Shown here one piece after another: positions 20,591 to 21,386 of a stretch of 21,386 nucleotides of DNA. Each line of letters starts with the position of its first letter. Positions within the stretch are counted from its first letter, which is position 1. Below the pieces are notes generated by a model, which saw only the letters and a list, made by a program, of their open reading frames with translations, was not told where the DNA came from and searched no databases. This DNA is from Chlamydomonas sphaeroides (Eukaryota; Chlorophyta; Chlorophyceae; Chlamydomonadales; Chlamydomonadaceae): contig BDDC01001656.1 of NCBI GenBank assembly GCA_001662425.1, positions 808-22,193 on the forward strand, written 5' to 3'. The position numbers and the translations under genes were made by a program.

Positions 20591-20771
20591 CCTTTGGACG
20601 GCATGGCGAATGCTGTCCAGCGAGAAGCACGTACAACGCTGACCACAGCAGACAGCACGTGTATCATACCGAACGCGAACGTACCACGCATACTAATTGT
20701 AGCGAGCACGCGCCGTGTCGATGGCCTCAAGCACCTGCGCTAGCTTATGATACAGGTGCTGGTGTGAATCA

Positions 20772-21386
20772 ATGTTGCTGCTATTGTGTTTTACGGGCGC
20801 TCGATTGAAAGATGGTCCTGCGCCGAGCTCTGCCAACGCCATCCAGCTGCTTCCGCTTTCTGAGGCGCGCTGCAGTACGCCAGACAACGACGCCAGTGAC
20901 GCGGGCGTGCAGGTAAATTAGGCCCGTCACGAGGCCACGGGCCTGGCCTTTGGTGTCGCGGCAAACCTGTAGCCTCCTCGCACTTGCAGGCTACCGTGAA
21001 GCTGGCAGCTGCGGGCCAGGTTGCCACTCGCGAACTTGATGACTGCATCCTGGCGCTCCTACACAGCTTGACGCAGCTCCCAGTCACGGAGACTGGCGTG
21101 CTGAAAGCCTTCACTGCGCATCTCGGAGCAGAAGTCGTCAGGTGAGCCGGTTGGAATCTGTATCGCCGCTCACACTTTGAAGCGTGTCGCCCAATCAAAA
21201 GCGCATGTACAACATAAGCACGCTGCACTGCGTTCTGGTGCAATGGAAACCCGCGCAGTTCATGAGAGACCTATCCAGGCAGGTGACATAGTGCATTGGC
21301 CCACCGACCCCGCCCCACCCCGGAGGGTGGGAAATACTTCTCGGCTCAGACATCCCGAAAAAGAACTTGTCGGCAGACAGAAGTCG
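20772..21386 (+). CDS. TFIIS N-terminal (LW/TND) domain protein, 5' part only
   Basis: Two exons are proposed: 20772-20912 (CAG|GTAAAT) and 20990-21141 (GTCAG|GTGAGC), joined in phase 0 by a 77-bp intron with acceptor CACTTGCAG. The gene then enters an intron and leaves the window. The second exon encodes LDDCILALLHSLTQLPVT followed by GVLKAFTAHLGAEVV. It aligns with the N-terminal domain of plant TFIIS, which has CIDALK, FPVT and a T-x-VG pattern in the same order. In TFIIS this helical bundle contacts other transcription factors, while the zinc ribbon that rescues stalled RNA polymerase II lies further on and cannot be seen here. Related domains occur in IWS1, MED26 and elongin A, so the family is inferred. 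The first exon is not conserved-looking. Its ATG is the first after an in-frame TGA at 20748, but a start in another upstream exon is possible. Confidence 0.55.

Larger units (their letters stand above)
19181..20771. other. Intergenic: CCB1 3' UTR and upstream region of the right-hand gene
   Basis: No supported coding sequence. I found no exact TGTAA after the CCB1 stop; TGTAG at 19616-19620 and at 19806-19810 are possible variants. The stretch holds a small transposon-like scar (19742-19774), a TATATAT at 20040-20046 and a TATAAA at 20585-20590. The longest open frame, on the + strand at 19872-20642, is rich in Arg, Trp and His and matches nothing I know, as expected of chance frames in GC-rich DNA. 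Confidence 0.55.

Noticed and set aside
19872..20642. 256-codon + strand open frame between CCB1 and the TFIIS-like gene
   Set aside because: Random-looking composition, no motif, no intron signals needed to extend it, and it overlaps the TATA candidate of the next gene.

Overview
The window looks like nuclear DNA of a chlorophycean green alga of the Chlamydomonas/Volvox type. The evidence is very high GC, many short GT-AG introns (about 80-380 bp), proteins dominated by Ala/Pro/Gly/Ser low-complexity tracts, TGTAA-type poly(A) signals, A-rich Kozak contexts, and a chloroplast cytochrome b6 assembly gene with an Arg/Ala/Ser-rich transit peptide. There are no bacterial-type operons, ribosome binding sites, tRNA or rRNA genes.

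Layout: (1) 1-8697, + strand: the 3' part of a large membrane-protein gene. Its ectodomain exons resemble the C-terminal region of fibrocystin-L (PKHD1L1). One transmembrane helix follows, then an unusually long (about 1,700 residues) disordered cytosolic tail encoded mostly by a single 4.1-kb exon. (2) 8698-10954: the convergent 3' ends of genes 1 and 2, with TGTAA signals on both strands and CA/TG-rich simple sequence. (3) 10955-16693, - strand: a complete 15-exon gene for a 1105-residue RNA-binding protein with one type I KH domain inside Gly/Pro/Tyr/Gln-rich disordered sequence; all 14 introns keep the frame. (4) 16694-17335: a 642-bp intergenic region between divergent start codons. (5) 17336-19180, + strand: a complete 5-exon gene for CCB1, the thylakoid factor for covalent heme c(i) attachment to cytochrome b6. 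(6) 19181-20771: intergenic, holding what looks like a hAT transposon footprint (8-bp target duplication around a minimal CAGGGGAG inverted repeat). (7) 20772-end, + strand: the first exons of a gene with a TFIIS N-terminal (LW/TND)-like domain, cut by the window edge.

The four genes do not form one pathway; this is an ordinary gene-dense nuclear segment. The strongest candidates for something new are the fibrocystin-L-like protein with a giant cytosolic tail (nuclear-localization-like basic cluster, RRxS sites, recurring basic/aromatic modules) and the miniature hAT scar. Exon boundaries were derived by hand from splice-site sequence, phase continuity and protein similarity, so individual junctions, especially in gene 1 and at the right-hand gene's start, could be off.
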